Source of the DNA: CAVRTM01 sp963724015
Lineage (GTDB): Bacteria > Actinomycetota > Actinomycetes > Actinomycetales > Dermatophilaceae
NCBI GenBank assembly: GCA_963724015.1
Contig: CAVRTM010000011.1
Span: 121,127-185,126 of the forward strand
Length of the DNA: 64,000 nt
Reading direction: 5' to 3'
Shown here: positions 20,535-29,474 of the stretch, piece after piece
Layout: each line of letters starts with the position of its first letter
How positions within the stretch are numbered: position 1 is the stretch's first letter
The notes under the pieces: generated by a model
The model's database searches: none
The model's input: the letters and a program-made list of their open reading frames with translations, nothing else
Told to the model about the DNA's origin: nothing
Translations under genes and position numbers: made by a program

Positions 20535-20759
20535 CTACTCGCCGACCTGCCCGAAGGGGTGGGCCTCGACGAACGTCTTGGTCTCGGTGTACATCCGCTG
20601 GATGTAGCTCTCGAGCTCGGAGGCCTCGATCCGCCACTGCCCGCGGCCGCCGACCTTGATGGCGGGGAGCTCTCCGGAACGCACCAGCGCATAGGCCTGG
20701 GCGGAGGAGATGTTGAGAACCTCGGAGACGTCGGCGAGCTGGATGAAACGCTGCGTCAT
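20535..20759 (-). CDS. Small excisionase/BldC-type helix-turn-helix DNA-binding protein
   Basis: This 74-residue protein is almost entirely a winged HTH of the MerR/excisionase class: QLADVSEVLNISSAQAYALV, SGELPAIKVGGRGQWRIEAS and ELESYIQRMYTETKTFVEAH. Proteins of this type near secA are widespread in actinobacteria as free-standing regulators, not phage excisionases. Its upstream region carries two direct TTTACCA repeats one helical turn apart, which could be its own binding site. BldC itself has a different sequence, so only the fold is claimed. Confidence 0.85.
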   Translation of the reverse strand: MTQRFIQLADVSEVLNISSAQAYALVRSGELPAIKVGGRGQWRIEASELESYIQRMYTETKTFVEAHPFGQVGE

Positions 20760-20800
20760 GTGGACCCGCTCCCTGGGGCTGTACTGATGATGACCATTCC

Positions 20801-20818
20801 TTTACCAACTGTTTACCA
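20801..20818 (-). promoter_or_regulatory. Direct-repeat operator candidate upstream of the small HTH gene
   Basis: TTTACCA occurs at 20801-20807 and again at 20812-20818 (TGGTAAA on the gene's strand), exactly 11 bp apart, about 45 bp before the HTH start. BldC-like proteins bind head-to-tail direct repeats, which fits this spacing. Confidence 0.4.
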
Positions 20819-21021
20819 CAATCGTGCGGTCGCGTGTCAGTGCTCCGGGAAATGTTGGCCCAGGCAAGTTTGCCTCATCACGGTCCTCGACGTCGACCTC
20901 TGTGGATGCCCGCCCGCGGGCCCGTCGCGTGGGCCATGATGGCGCCTGGGGCGGCGGGGGACGTGCGTCCCGCGGGTGTCGTCGTGCGCGGCAGCCGCTC
21001 AGGGGACACGAGGGGGAGCAC

Positions 21022-21684
21022 ATGCCCGAACTGCCCAGGCCCACCGCGGCCCGGCTGCAACGGCCGTCCTGGCGGAACGTGCGGCTGGTCGTCGGCGTGG
21101 TGCTCGTCCTGCTCGCGGTGTCCCTCGGCGCGGTCGTGGTGGCCGCCGCGGACGACACCATCCCCGTCTACGCCGCGACGGCCGGCCTCGTTCCGGGGCA
21201 GGCACTCACCCAGCAGGACGTACGCCGCGTGGACGTCCAGCTGGGAGCCGACCGCGCCGCCTACGTGGCGGCCGACCACGACATCGGCCCCGACACCTTC
21301 GCCCTGCGCGAGGTGCGCGCCGGTGAGCTGCTGCCCACGTCGGCCCTCGGCACGCGGGCGGACGTGCGGGTCAAGCCCGTGACCGTTCCGGTCGATGCGT
21401 CCTCGGCGCGCGCGCTGGTCACCGGCTCGGTCGTCGACGTGTGGGTCAACGAGCGCGACCCCGGCTCCACGACCGCGCGCTACGGCCGGCCGCAGCGACG
21501 GCTGGAGGCAGCCACCGTGGCGCGGGTGCCCGAGGTCAGCACCGGCCTCGGCAGCGTCAACGGGACGACGGGGGTCCAGGTGATGGTCCCCGACGACGCC
21601 GTCCAGGACCTGCTGGCGGCGATCGACCAAGGGGCGCGGCTGACGCTGGTGCCGGTTCCCGGCTCCCCGCGGCAGGGGTCGTGA
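21022..21684 (+). CDS. SAF-domain membrane protein (CpaB-like)
   Basis: This is a 220-residue protein: a short basic N-terminus, one membrane helix (VRLVVGVVLVLLAVSLGAVV) and an extracytoplasmic SAF domain (PVYAATAGLVPGQALTQQDV; ALREVRAGELLPTSAL). A C-terminal region follows with VDVWVNERDPG and GVQVMVPDDAVQDLLAAIDQ. CpaB of Tad pili is built the same way. Its stop overlaps the start of a MinD-like ATPase gene, a cpaB-tadZ-like pair with no motor ATPase or platform genes beside it. The ATG at 21022 is preceded by the purine-rich GAGGGGGAG. Confidence 0.8.
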   Translation: MPELPRPTAARLQRPSWRNVRLVVGVVLVLLAVSLGAVVVAAADDTIPVYAATAGLVPGQALTQQDVRRVDVQLGADRAAYVAADHDIGPDTFALREVRAGELLPTSALGTRADVRVKPVTVPVDASSARALVTGSVVDVWVNERDPGSTTARYGRPQRRLEAATVARVPEVSTGLGSVNGTTGVQVMVPDDAVQDLLAAIDQGARLTLVPVPGSPRQGS

Positions 21685-23013
21685 GCCGGTCGGTCCTCAC
21701 GGCGGTCACCGACCGTTGGGAGGGCCAGCTGGTCACCGTCCTCGAGCGTGGCACCGACCTCGAGGTGGCCCGTCGCTGCGCGGACCTGGCCGACCTGCTC
21801 GCCGCCGCGGCGGCGGGCCTGGCGGCGGTGGCGATGGTGTCCGCCGACCTGCGCGCGCTCGACCGTGCGGCGCTGGCGCACCTGCGCGACTGTGGTGTCG
21901 CGGTCGTCGGGGTCTACCCGCCCGGTGACGAGGCGGCCGAGCGGCACCTGCGCCAGCTCGGGATCGACACCGTGGTCGCCGCCGACGCCGACGGCACGCT
22001 GCTCCAGGCCACGGTCGACGCGCTCGCGCCCGCGGACGCCCGGGCCGAGGCCGGCGTCCGCGACGTCCGCGCCGACCCGCTCGAGGACCTGCTCACGACG
22101 GCTCCCCGGGCCGGCGGCGCCGGGCCGGCCCGCGCCCCGCAGCACGCAGACGGGCCCGCGCGCGAGGCCGAGGCCGAGGCGCCGGGCGTCCTCCTCGCGG
22201 TCTGGGGGCCGACCGGCGCGCCCGGGCCGGACCACCCTGGCGGTCAACCTGGCCACCGAGCTCTCCCGCACCGGAGCCCGCACCCTGCTCGTCGACGCCG
22301 ACACCTACGGCGGCTGCGTCGCGCAGGTCCTGTCCGTGCTGGACGAGGCTCCCGGCTTCGCCGCCGCCACCCGCGCCGCGGACCACGGCACCCTGGACCT
22401 GCCCGGCCTGGCCCGGCTGGCCCCCGAGGTGGCGCCGGGCCTGCGCGTGCTGACCGGCATCCCCAAGGCCGAGCGCTGGCCCGAGCTGGCGGCGCCGGCA
22501 GTGGAGCACGTCCTGACCCTGAGCCGCAGGCTGGCGCGCTTCACCATCATCGACTGCGGCTTCAGCCTCGAGGACGACGAGGAGCTCAGCTACGACACCC
22601 GCGCCCCGCGGCGCAACGCCGCCACGCTCACCGCGCTCTCGCTGGCCGACCACGTCCTCGTGGTCGGCGCAGCCGACCCGATCGGGCTGCAGCGGCTGGT
22701 CCGCGGCCTGCAGGAGCTCGCGGTCCTGCCCTGCCCGGAGCCGGTCGTCGTGGTCAACAAGGTCCGGGCCTCTGCCGTGGGAGCCCGGCCCGAGCAGCGC
22801 ATCCGCGACGCCCTGGCCCGCTTCGCCGGGGTGCGCGAGCTGCGCTTCGTCCCCGAGGACGGTGAGGTGCTCGACGCCGCCCTGCTGGCCGGGCGGGCCC
22901 TGGCCGAGACCGCGCCGACGTCGGTCGCCCGCCGTGCCATCGCCGCGATCGCCGAGGACTACGCTGGCGCCGCGCCGGCGCCGGCCGGACGGAGCCGCTG
23001 GAGGAGGCGATGA
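21681..23013 (+). CDS. MinD/CpaE-like ATPase with atypical P-loop; one frameshift
   Basis: This protein of about 443 residues has an N-terminal receiver-like domain (about 1-115), an Ala/Pro-rich linker and a ParA/MinD-like ATPase domain. Family landmarks are TTLAVNLATELSRTGARTLL, VDADTYGGC, the TIIDCGFSLEDDEELSYDTR Walker-B region and VVVVNKVRASAVG. The P-loop reads GPTGAPGRTT, with Arg where the invariant Walker A Lys normally sits. The frame slips once at about 22230 (cccgggcc); deleting one g joins both halves through that motif. The GTG at 21681 overlaps the SAF gene's stop, and the stop overlaps the HAD gene start. Its role is probably as scaffold or positioning partner of the SAF protein. 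Confidence 0.75.
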
Positions 23014-23654
23014 TGCAGGGCCTGATCGTGGACTGGGGCGGGGTGCTCACGCCACCGCTGCACACGGCGGTCGGCGCCTGGCTCACCGCCACGGGCATCG
23101 ACCGGGAGCACTACGGCACCGTGCTGCGCCGGTGGGTCGACCCGCCCGACGGCGAGGTGTCACCGGTGCACCGGCTCGAGCGCGGCGAGATCCCGCTGGC
23201 CGACTTCGAGCACGCCCTGGCGGCGGCCCTGGCGGCTGAGGGGTCCGCGGTCGAAGCCGAGGGCCTGGTCGCCCGGATGCTGGCCGACCTGGCCGTCTAT
23301 GAGGACTCGATGACCTCGTTGGTCATGCGGGCCAAGGCGGCAGGGGTCCGCACCGCCTTGTTGTCCAACTCCTGGGGCCACGACTACGACCGGTCGCAGT
23401 GGCAGGAGATGTTCGATGCGGTGGTGATCTCGGGGGAGGTCGGCCTGCGCAAGCCCGAGCCCGAGATCTTCGTGCTGGCCCTGGAGCGCATCGGCCTGCC
23501 GGCCGGCGAGTGCGCCTTCGTCGACGACCTGCCCCACAACGTGGCCGCCGCGGCTCGGCAGGGGCTGGTCGGCATCGTCCACCGCACCTTCGAGGAGACC
23601 GCCGGGGAGCTGGAGGTGCTCTTCCCCGGGGCGACCTGGGTGCACCAGCGCTGA
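23010..23654 (+). CDS. HAD-superfamily hydrolase (subfamily IA)
   Basis: This 214-residue HAD hydrolase has motif I as LIVDWGGVLTPPL, motif II as TALLSNSWG, the conserved Lys in GLRKPEPEIFVLALERIG and motif IV as FVDDLPHNVAAAARQG. Motif I shows D-W-G in place of the common D-x-D; this is a known variant in which the second Asp is replaced, seen in epoxide-hydrolase N-domain-like and other HADs, and it lowers confidence in phosphatase activity. The start overlaps the end of the MinD-like gene (ATGATG), so it belongs to that transcription unit. Confidence 0.88.
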   Translation: MMQGLIVDWGGVLTPPLHTAVGAWLTATGIDREHYGTVLRRWVDPPDGEVSPVHRLERGEIPLADFEHALAAALAAEGSAVEAEGLVARMLADLAVYEDSMTSLVMRAKAAGVRTALLSNSWGHDYDRSQWQEMFDAVVISGEVGLRKPEPEIFVLALERIGLPAGECAFVDDLPHNVAAAARQGLVGIVHRTFEETAGELEVLFPGATWVHQR

Positions 23655-23660
23655 TCGCCG

Positions 23661-23675
23661 GGGGCCGGCGGCCCC
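23661..23675. terminator. Short GC hairpin between converging HAD and membrane-protein genes
   Basis: ggggcc and ggcccc form a 6-bp stem with a 3-nt loop, seven bases after the HAD stop in a 64-bp convergent gap. The stem is short and has no clear T-run. Confidence 0.35.
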
Positions 23676-23718
23676 GCGTTTGACGGCGCCAGGGGCGACC
23701 CACCGCAGGACGAGCCGG

Positions 23719-25086
23719 TCAGGAGCTGAACAGCAGGTACAGCCCTCCGCAGGTGTAGGCCACCATCAGCACCAGCAGGGGCAGCTGGCCGAGGACGGCG
23801 ACCCGGCGGTTGAACAGCGTCACCGCCCGCTCGTGGGCGAGGACGACGCCGAGCACGTGGCCGGTCACGATCGACAGCACCTGGATGCGTGGCCACGAGC
23901 GTGGGCTGGATCAACGTGGCGTCCGGGGTCAGGTGTCCCGGTTCCGAGCAGGTCGGCGCCGGTGCCGAGCGGGTCGCTGAGCCTGGCGAGGGTGTTCTGC
24001 CCCTCGTAGACCCAGAGCGACCAGTAGTGCGCCACCAGGTAGCCCGCGGCGATCGGCACCAGGGACGGCGCGAACTGGCCGGCCAGGCCACGGGCGGGCA
24101 CGCGGGCCAGCCGGGCGCTGGCCAGGGACGCGACCTGCAGCAGGGCGGCGACGACGACGCACATCAGGAGCAGGCCGCCGGTCTGCCAGCAGGCCCGACG
24201 GCAGCGACGAGGACTGCACCCACGTGTACCACCGGGGCTCGGAGGAGAACCCGTCGTACGCCGTGCCGCCCAGCATCACCGCGACCGCGGCGAGCAGCCC
24301 CCGCTCCACGGGGACGGCGTTGGCGCCGTGCAGGGGGGTGCGCAGCACCCAGCGGCGGTCGGTGCGCCGGCCGAGCGGGCTGAGCGAGCCGTAGAGCCGG
24401 GACCAGACCTCGAACGCGTCACCGCGGGGGAACCAGCGCGTGCCGAGGACCAGGGCACCGAGCAGGTTGGCCAGCACGTAGGCGCCGATCGCGACGCGCA
24501 GCACCGGCAGGGTCGTCCGGTCGGGTGCGACCAGCTCCAGCCAGGTGAAGGCGAACAACCCCAGCGCCGCCGGCCAGTAGCCCGGGGACCTGTCGGTGAG
24601 CGCGCTGTCCGGGTCCAGCCGGGCCAGGGCGGTGAGGCCCCGGTGCAACCAGCGGATCGGGTTCACCACCGACCACACCGGCCCGAGGACGAGGGAGAGG
24701 GCCGCCAGCCCCACCCAGAGCCACACGTACACGACGTACGGCACGGGGTTGTTGGCGTCGTCGCGGCCGAGGACCAGCGAGACCAGGGTCCAGGTCGTCA
24801 GGGCGAGGGTCAGCACCACGGCGGTGCCGCGGACGACGCGGGAGTCGAGCACCGCCGCGGCCCGACGGGGGAGTGGGATGCCGCTTTCGCGGCCCAGCCT
24901 CGGCTCGTGCCACAGGGCGCCGAGCGCGACGAAGGACACGACCAGGGCCGCGGCGGCCCCGAGAACGACCGCGGCGAACGGCAGCGGCAGGTCCTGCCGG
25001 GAGCCGACGCCGTGGGCGGGCAGGAGGAGGGTGGACACGGCGGTGGCGCGAGAGGGCGTCATCGAGGCGAAGGGAGCTGCGACCAC
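23719..25086 (-). CDS. Polytopic membrane protein of unknown function; frameshifted
   Basis: This membrane protein of about 450 residues has roughly ten helices. The start segment includes LLPAHGVGSRQDLPLPF, a motif I recall from actinobacterial membrane proteins sometimes labelled 'fenitrothion hydrolase', a name not supported by mechanism. Other landmarks are YVWLWVGLAALSLVLGPVWS, NPIRWLHRG, the GTAYDGFSSEPRWYTW loop and the end TCGGLYLLFSS. The frame changes near 24180 and again near 23900. It may start at the GTG at 25086 or the ATG at 25062. It follows a cupredoxin-like lipoprotein gene by three bases, which suggests a shared role, perhaps with copper, but this is inference. Confidence 0.65.
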
Positions 25087-25089
25087 CGG

Positions 25090-25626
25090 TCAGCGCACGG
25101 CGACGGACAGCAGCGTCAGCTGCGGGTGGTGCATCTCGACCTGGTACACACCGGGCCTGGCGCCCTTGAGCACGATCGCGACCGGGGTCCGGGCCTTGAC
25201 GTCCTTCTCGACCTCGAAGCCATGCGCGTGCAGCTGGTCGTTGTGGTCACTGGTGACCGTCAGGGTGAGGGTCTGCCCGACGGGCAGGGTCACGGTGGTC
25301 GGTGCCGGCTTCACCTGCTTGCCGGTGACGGTGATGGCCAGCGCCTGGGCGCTCGGGGTCGCCGTGCCGCTCGCGGCGGAGGACTGCGCGGCCGAGGCAG
25401 ACGCCGACGCCGACACCTCGGCGGACGCGGACGCGGAGGCGCTGGCCGCGCTCGTGGCGCTGGTGGCGTCGCTGCCGGCGGGAGCACCGGAGGCAGGGCT
25501 GGTGGCGTCACCCTGCCCGCCGCCGGCGCTGGACGGTGACCCGCTGCTGCAGGCGACCAGGGCGCTCAGACCCATCGCGGCCAGGGCCAGCCGGGCGGAG
25601 GTGGACCTGTCGGGCTGTCGGAGCAT
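25090..25626 (-). CDS. Cupredoxin-like lipoprotein
   Basis: This is a 178-residue predicted lipoprotein. The signal peptide ends in the lipobox LVACSSG (Cys about 26). A long low-complexity Ser/Ala tract (about 27-90) is followed by a beta domain of about 85 residues. That domain carries ALAITVTGKQVKPAPTTVTL, VTSDHNDQLHAHGFEVE and VYQVEMHHPQLTLLSVAV. The His-rich segments and beta pattern resemble the cupredoxin fold, though the usual Cys ligand is not seen, so copper binding is uncertain. It shares an operon with the downstream membrane protein. The ATG at 25626 diverges from the WS/DGAT gene, 55 bp away. Confidence 0.78.
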   Translation of the reverse strand: MLRQPDRSTSARLALAAMGLSALVACSSGSPSSAGGGQGDATSPASGAPAGSDATSATSAASASASASAEVSASASASAAQSSAASGTATPSAQALAITVTGKQVKPAPTTVTLPVGQTLTLTVTSDHNDQLHAHGFEVEKDVKARTPVAIVLKGARPGVYQVEMHHPQLTLLSVAVR

Positions 25627-25680
25627 GGGCGCCAGTCTAGGCAGGCCTGTTCCGGTCCGCTCATCTGAGACGATGGAGCG

Positions 25681-27105
25681 GTGCCCGACCGCCTGACGTC
25701 CCTCGACGCGTCGTTCCTCTACCTGGAGGAGGCGACGACGGCGATGCACGTCAGCTCGGTGATGGTGTTCCAGCCACCGGACGACGGCTTCGACTACGAC
25801 CGCCTGGTGGCGCTCATCTCGGCGCGGATCGCCTTCGTGCCCCGCTACCGCCAGCGGGTCCGCGAGGTGCCCGGCCACCTGGCCAACCCGGTCTGGGTCG
25901 ACGACGAGGACTTCGACGTCACCTACCACGTGCGCCGCTCGGCCCTGCCACGCCCGGGCACCGACGAGCAGCTGCAGGAGTTCGTGGCCCGGATCCAGCC
26001 GCGACCGCTGGACCGTGAACGCCCGCTGTGGGAGGTCTACCTGATCGAGGGCCTGGAGCAGGGCCGCTTCGCGATCGTCACCAAGTCCCACCAGGCCCTC
26101 GTCGACGGCATCCACGCCGTCGACATCGCCCACGTCATCGTCGACGGTGACCCCGACCGTGAGGAGCCGATCACCGACACCTGGCGCCCCGCCAAGGAGC
26201 CCAGTGACGTCGAGCTGCTCACCGGTGCGCTGGTGGACGCCGTACGACGCCCCAGCGAGGTCCTGGACAACGTGCGCGGCGGCGTCGCCGACGTCAGGGC
26301 CGTCGGCGCGCGGGTGCTGTCCACCGTCGGCTCCGTGGCCGCGGCGCTCGCCCGGACGGCGGCGAGGCCAGCGCCCACGAGCCCGCTCAACGTCGAGATC
26401 GGCGCCGCGCGGCGCTGGGTCATGGTCGGTCACGACCTCGAGGACTACCGCAAGGTCCGCGCGCGGCTCAGCCGCGGATCCTTCAGCGACGACGTGACGG
26501 TCAACGACGTGGTCCTGGCCACCGTCGCCGGGGCGCTGCGAGCGTGGCTGCTGACCCGCGGCGAGGCCGTCACGACCGCCTCGACCGTGCGCGCGATGGT
26601 GCCGGTCAGCGTCTACGACCCCACCGACCCTGGCTCCTTGGGCAACCGGGTCACCGCGTGCTTCGTGGACCTCCCGGTCGGTGAGCCGCGCCCGTTGATG
26701 CGGCTGCACCAGATCGCGTTCACCATGCGCCAGCAGATGGAAGGCGGCCAGGCGGTCGGGGCCGAGGCGCTCGCGGGCATCGCCGGGTTCGCGCCACCGA
26801 CGCTGCACTCGCTGGGCGCCCGGCTCGGCAGCGCCATGTCACGGCGGCTGTTCAACGTGGCCATCACCAACGTGCCCGGGCCACAGGTGTCGCTGTATGC
26901 CGGCGACGCACGGATGCTGTCGACGTACCCCGTCATGCCGCTCGCGCGCGGTCAGGCGCTGTCGATCGGGCTGACGTCGTACGACGGTGGTGTCTACTAC
27001 GGGCTCAACGGCGACCGTGACGCGATGCCCGACCTGGACGTCCTCGGCCAGTGCCTGGGCGACGCGCTCGCCGAGCTGATGGACAGCCGGGAGCCGGCGC
27101 GGTGA
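25681..27105 (+). CDS. WS/DGAT-family wax ester synthase/diacylglycerol acyltransferase with altered active site
   Basis: This 474-residue member of the bacterial WS/DGAT family would join acyl-CoA to an alcohol or diacylglycerol. The start LTSLDASFLYLEEATTAMHV, the PLDRERPLWEVYLIEGL block, NDVVLATVAGALRAWL and the C-terminal NVAITNVPGPQVSLYAGDAR are classic. The catalytic HHxxxDG motif reads SHQALVDG (about 137-143). The second His, which mutants of the Acinetobacter enzyme show to be the key base, is Gln. The protein may be inactive, or a shifted His may serve. It starts with GTG; its stop overlaps the patatin gene start, and lipid metabolism fits both. Confidence 0.88.
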   Translation: MPDRLTSLDASFLYLEEATTAMHVSSVMVFQPPDDGFDYDRLVALISARIAFVPRYRQRVREVPGHLANPVWVDDEDFDVTYHVRRSALPRPGTDEQLQEFVARIQPRPLDRERPLWEVYLIEGLEQGRFAIVTKSHQALVDGIHAVDIAHVIVDGDPDREEPITDTWRPAKEPSDVELLTGALVDAVRRPSEVLDNVRGGVADVRAVGARVLSTVGSVAAALARTAARPAPTSPLNVEIGAARRWVMVGHDLEDYRKVRARLSRGSFSDDVTVNDVVLATVAGALRAWLLTRGEAVTTASTVRAMVPVSVYDPTDPGSLGNRVTACFVDLPVGEPRPLMRLHQIAFTMRQQMEGGQAVGAEALAGIAGFAPPTLHSLGARLGSAMSRRLFNVAITNVPGPQVSLYAGDARMLSTYPVMPLARGQALSIGLTSYDGGVYYGLNGDRDAMPDLDVLGQCLGDALAELMDSREPAR

Positions 27106-28085
27106 CCGGGCCCCGACGCGGGCTGGTCCTGGGCGGAGGGGGTGTCCTCGGCGCTGCCTGGATGGTCGGGGCCCTGCGCGCACTCGAGGACGAGCTGGGG
27201 GTCGACCTGCGGACGGTGGAGTGCCTCGTCGGGACGTCGGCGGGCTCGGTCCTCGCCAGCCTGCTCGGCGCCGGTGTGGCGGTCGACGACCTGGTCGCCT
27301 CCCAGCTGGGGCAGCCGGTGACCGCGCACCCGCTGGCCGGGTTCTCCGTCCACCACGAGGAGGCCTCCGGCGGTGACCGACCGGTCCGTCCCCGGGCCGG
27401 CATCGGCTCCGGAGGGCTGCTGGTGCGCAACGCCCGCCAGCTGCGCCACCTGCCGCCGACCGCCGTCCTGTCGGCGTTCCTGCCCGAAGGACGGGGCCGC
27501 CTGGACAGCGTCGGCGCCCTGGTGTCCCACGTCGTACCGCAGGGGTGGGTGCCGCGTGGGGGAGTGAGGGTGGTGGCGCTGGACTACGACACCGGGGCGC
27601 GGGTGCCGTTCGGGGCTCCCGGTGCGCCCGACGTCGACCTGTCGACCGCGGTGATGGCGTCCTGCGCGATCCCGGGGTGGTACCAGCCGGTCCGCATCGG
27701 CGAGCACCGGTTCGTCGACGGCGGGGCGTGGTCCTCCACCAACATCGACCTGCTGGCCGGCCAGGGGCTGGACGAGGTCTACGTCCTGGCGCCGCAGGTG
27801 AGCTTCGATGCCGACCGCCCCAGCCAGCTGGCCACCCGCCTCGAGCGCCAGTGGCGCGCGAGGGTCACCGCACGCGCGCTGCGGGAGGTGGGCAAGGTGC
27901 ACCGGCACGGCACCGAGGTCACGGTCCTCGGCCCGGGCGCAGACGACCTCGAAGCCATGGGCGCCAACCTCATGGAGGTCGGGCGGCGCCCGCACGTGCT
28001 CGAGACCTCGCTGAGGACCTCGGCGGCGGCGCTGCGCGACCCTGCTCCCCTTCTTCCCGACACCCACCTCAAGGACGCCGGATGA
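27102..28085 (+). CDS. Patatin-like phospholipase
   Basis: This is a 327-residue patatin-family lipid acyl hydrolase with a Ser-Asp catalytic dyad. All motifs are present: the oxyanion loop GLVLGGGGVLGAAWM (about 7-20), the nucleophile elbow VGTSAGS (Ser about 44) and the dyad Asp in VDGGAWSSTN (about 205). There is no signal peptide, so it is probably cytosolic or peripheral. The GTG at 27102 overlaps the WS/DGAT stop (GTGA), and its own stop overlaps the DUF6912 gene. Coupling with an acyltransferase suggests turnover of storage or membrane lipids. Confidence 0.9.
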   Translation: MTGPRRGLVLGGGGVLGAAWMVGALRALEDELGVDLRTVECLVGTSAGSVLASLLGAGVAVDDLVASQLGQPVTAHPLAGFSVHHEEASGGDRPVRPRAGIGSGGLLVRNARQLRHLPPTAVLSAFLPEGRGRLDSVGALVSHVVPQGWVPRGGVRVVALDYDTGARVPFGAPGAPDVDLSTAVMASCAIPGWYQPVRIGEHRFVDGGAWSSTNIDLLAGQGLDEVYVLAPQVSFDADRPSQLATRLERQWRARVTARALREVGKVHRHGTEVTVLGPGADDLEAMGANLMEVGRRPHVLETSLRTSAAALRDPAPLLPDTHLKDAG

Positions 28086-28501
28086 GCCTGACCCGAATCT
28101 ACCTGCCACTCAACGCTGCTCGCCTACGCGACCTGGCGACGAGCCGCGTCCTGGGCCCCGAGCCGCTGCCGGCCCACGGCGTCACCGACAGTGTCCGTGC
28201 CGGCGACCCGAACGGTGACCAGGAGGAGTGGGAGTACGCCGCGCTCGGCGAGGCAGCCGAGGCCTCCGCCGCCTCCCTGCCGCCAGGGGAGCGCCGGCGC
28301 GTCGTGGCTGCTGCGGACGTCGACGACTCGTGGGTCACCGCTGCGGACGTGGACGGGGTCGCGTCCGCCGTCACGGTGTCGCAGCCGGTGCCGATGCAGC
28401 GCATCGCCTCCTTCCACGTGGACGAGCAGGACGTCGCGGACGACGACGAGCTGTTGTGGTACGACGTCACCGAGCTGGACGGCCTGCTCGACCTGCTCTG
28501 A
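28082..28501 (+). CDS. DUF6912 family protein
   Basis: This 139-residue acidic protein has the start typical of the family, TRIYLPLNAARLRDLA, the block EWEYAALGEAAEASAASLPP, then PMQRIASFHVDEQDV and the end LLWYDVTELDGLLDLL. The family is widespread in actinobacteria and has no known function. Its ATG overlaps the patatin stop (ATGA), making a three-gene coupled operon with WS/DGAT and patatin. Its small size and acidic surface would suit a regulator or partner protein, but nothing in the sequence shows this. Confidence 0.78.
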   Translation: MSLTRIYLPLNAARLRDLATSRVLGPEPLPAHGVTDSVRAGDPNGDQEEWEYAALGEAAEASAASLPPGERRRVVAAADVDDSWVTAADVDGVASAVTVSQPVPMQRIASFHVDEQDVADDDELLWYDVTELDGLLDLL

Positions 28502-28585
28502 CGCCGCCGCGGCCTCGGACGCCGGTGCGTCCGCGGCTCCGGGGGTCGCGCACCCGCGTTGTCGCACCGGGCAACCTGCGGCCGG

Positions 28586-29416
28586 TCAGCGCCCGTGCTT
28601 GGCCAGCCAGACGTCGACGAGGGCGTGGTAGGCCTCCGGCTGCTCGCGGCGGACGCAGTGGCCGGCGTCGGCGATGACCGCGACCTCCAGGTGCGGGTTT
28701 GCCAGGTCCTTGATCGCCCGCCGGGTGTCCGCGTCGAGGATCACGCCGTCGGTGCCGGTGACCACCAGGGTCGGCACGGTGATGCCGGCGGCGATCGTCG
28801 TCCACGGCGTGTCGAGGAAGGCCAGGCCGGTTGCGAGGAGGCCGAGGTCGCCGTCGGCCTTCGCCCGCGCCCACGGTTCGAGCTCGGACGCGGGCCAGTG
28901 GGCGTTCTCGGCCCGGCCCTGCTCCATCGCCGTCGCGGGGTCGTCGCGGAACTGCTGGGCCACGGCCACGCGCTGCACCGCGCTCTCGTGCCGATCTTCC
29001 CAGGACACCTTCTCGAACCACGCCGGGTCCTCCAGCACCGCCGCACGGACGAGCCCGGGGTGGCGTGCCGCGACCGCCGCCGCGATGCCACCGCCCATCG
29101 AGTGCCCGACGAGCACCACGGGCGCGGCGCCGCCGCGGGAGACCTCCGAGACCACCTCCACGGTGTCGCGGTACATCAGCTCGATCGGGTCGTCGGCCAG
29201 CTCCTCGGGCGTGTACCGCGGTGAGGCGCCGTGGCCGCGGGCGTCCGGTGCCGCGATCCGGTAGTCGTCCTGCCACCGGCGCACGGCGTCGGGCCAGCAC
29301 TCGCCGGAGTCGGTCAGGCCGTGCAGCAGGACGAGCGTCGGGGCCCCGGGGTCGGTCCGCCCCGACCAGTGCACGGCCAGTGGCCCGCGTGCCGGGGGTG
29401 CAGGGGGGTGCGGCAT
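28586..29416 (-). CDS. Alpha/beta-fold hydrolase
   Basis: This 276-residue alpha/beta hydrolase has oxyanion HG (LVLLHGLTDSGECWP), the nucleophile elbow VGHSMGGGIA (Ser about 107), the acid in VTGTDGVILD and the catalytic His in IADAGHCVRREQPEAY. The GHSMGG type and short cap point to an esterase or lactonase-like enzyme; the substrate is unknown. The start is taken at the ATG at 29416, four codons after another ATG (29428). It diverges from pruA, with 58 bp between the starts. Confidence 0.9.
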   Translation of the reverse strand: MPHPPAPPARGPLAVHWSGRTDPGAPTLVLLHGLTDSGECWPDAVRRWQDDYRIAAPDARGHGASPRYTPEELADDPIELMYRDTVEVVSEVSRGGAAPVVLVGHSMGGGIAAAVAARHPGLVRAAVLEDPAWFEKVSWEDRHESAVQRVAVAQQFRDDPATAMEQGRAENAHWPASELEPWARAKADGDLGLLATGLAFLDTPWTTIAAGITVPTLVVTGTDGVILDADTRRAIKDLANPHLEVAVIADAGHCVRREQPEAYHALVDVWLAKHGR

Positions 29417-29474
29417 ACGTGCCACCATAGAGGCGATCCCCGTGCCGAGCGATGCCTCAGGAGCCCCCGCAGTA

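Noticed and set aside
20535..20759. Phage excisionase marking an integrated element
   Set aside because: No integrase, att site or phage genes are near; free-standing genes of this type are normal in actinobacterial chromosomes.
25090..26808. Extension of the lipoprotein gene through the WS/DGAT region
   Set aside because: The part beyond 25626 is antisense to WS/DGAT, while a signal peptide with lipobox starts at 25626.
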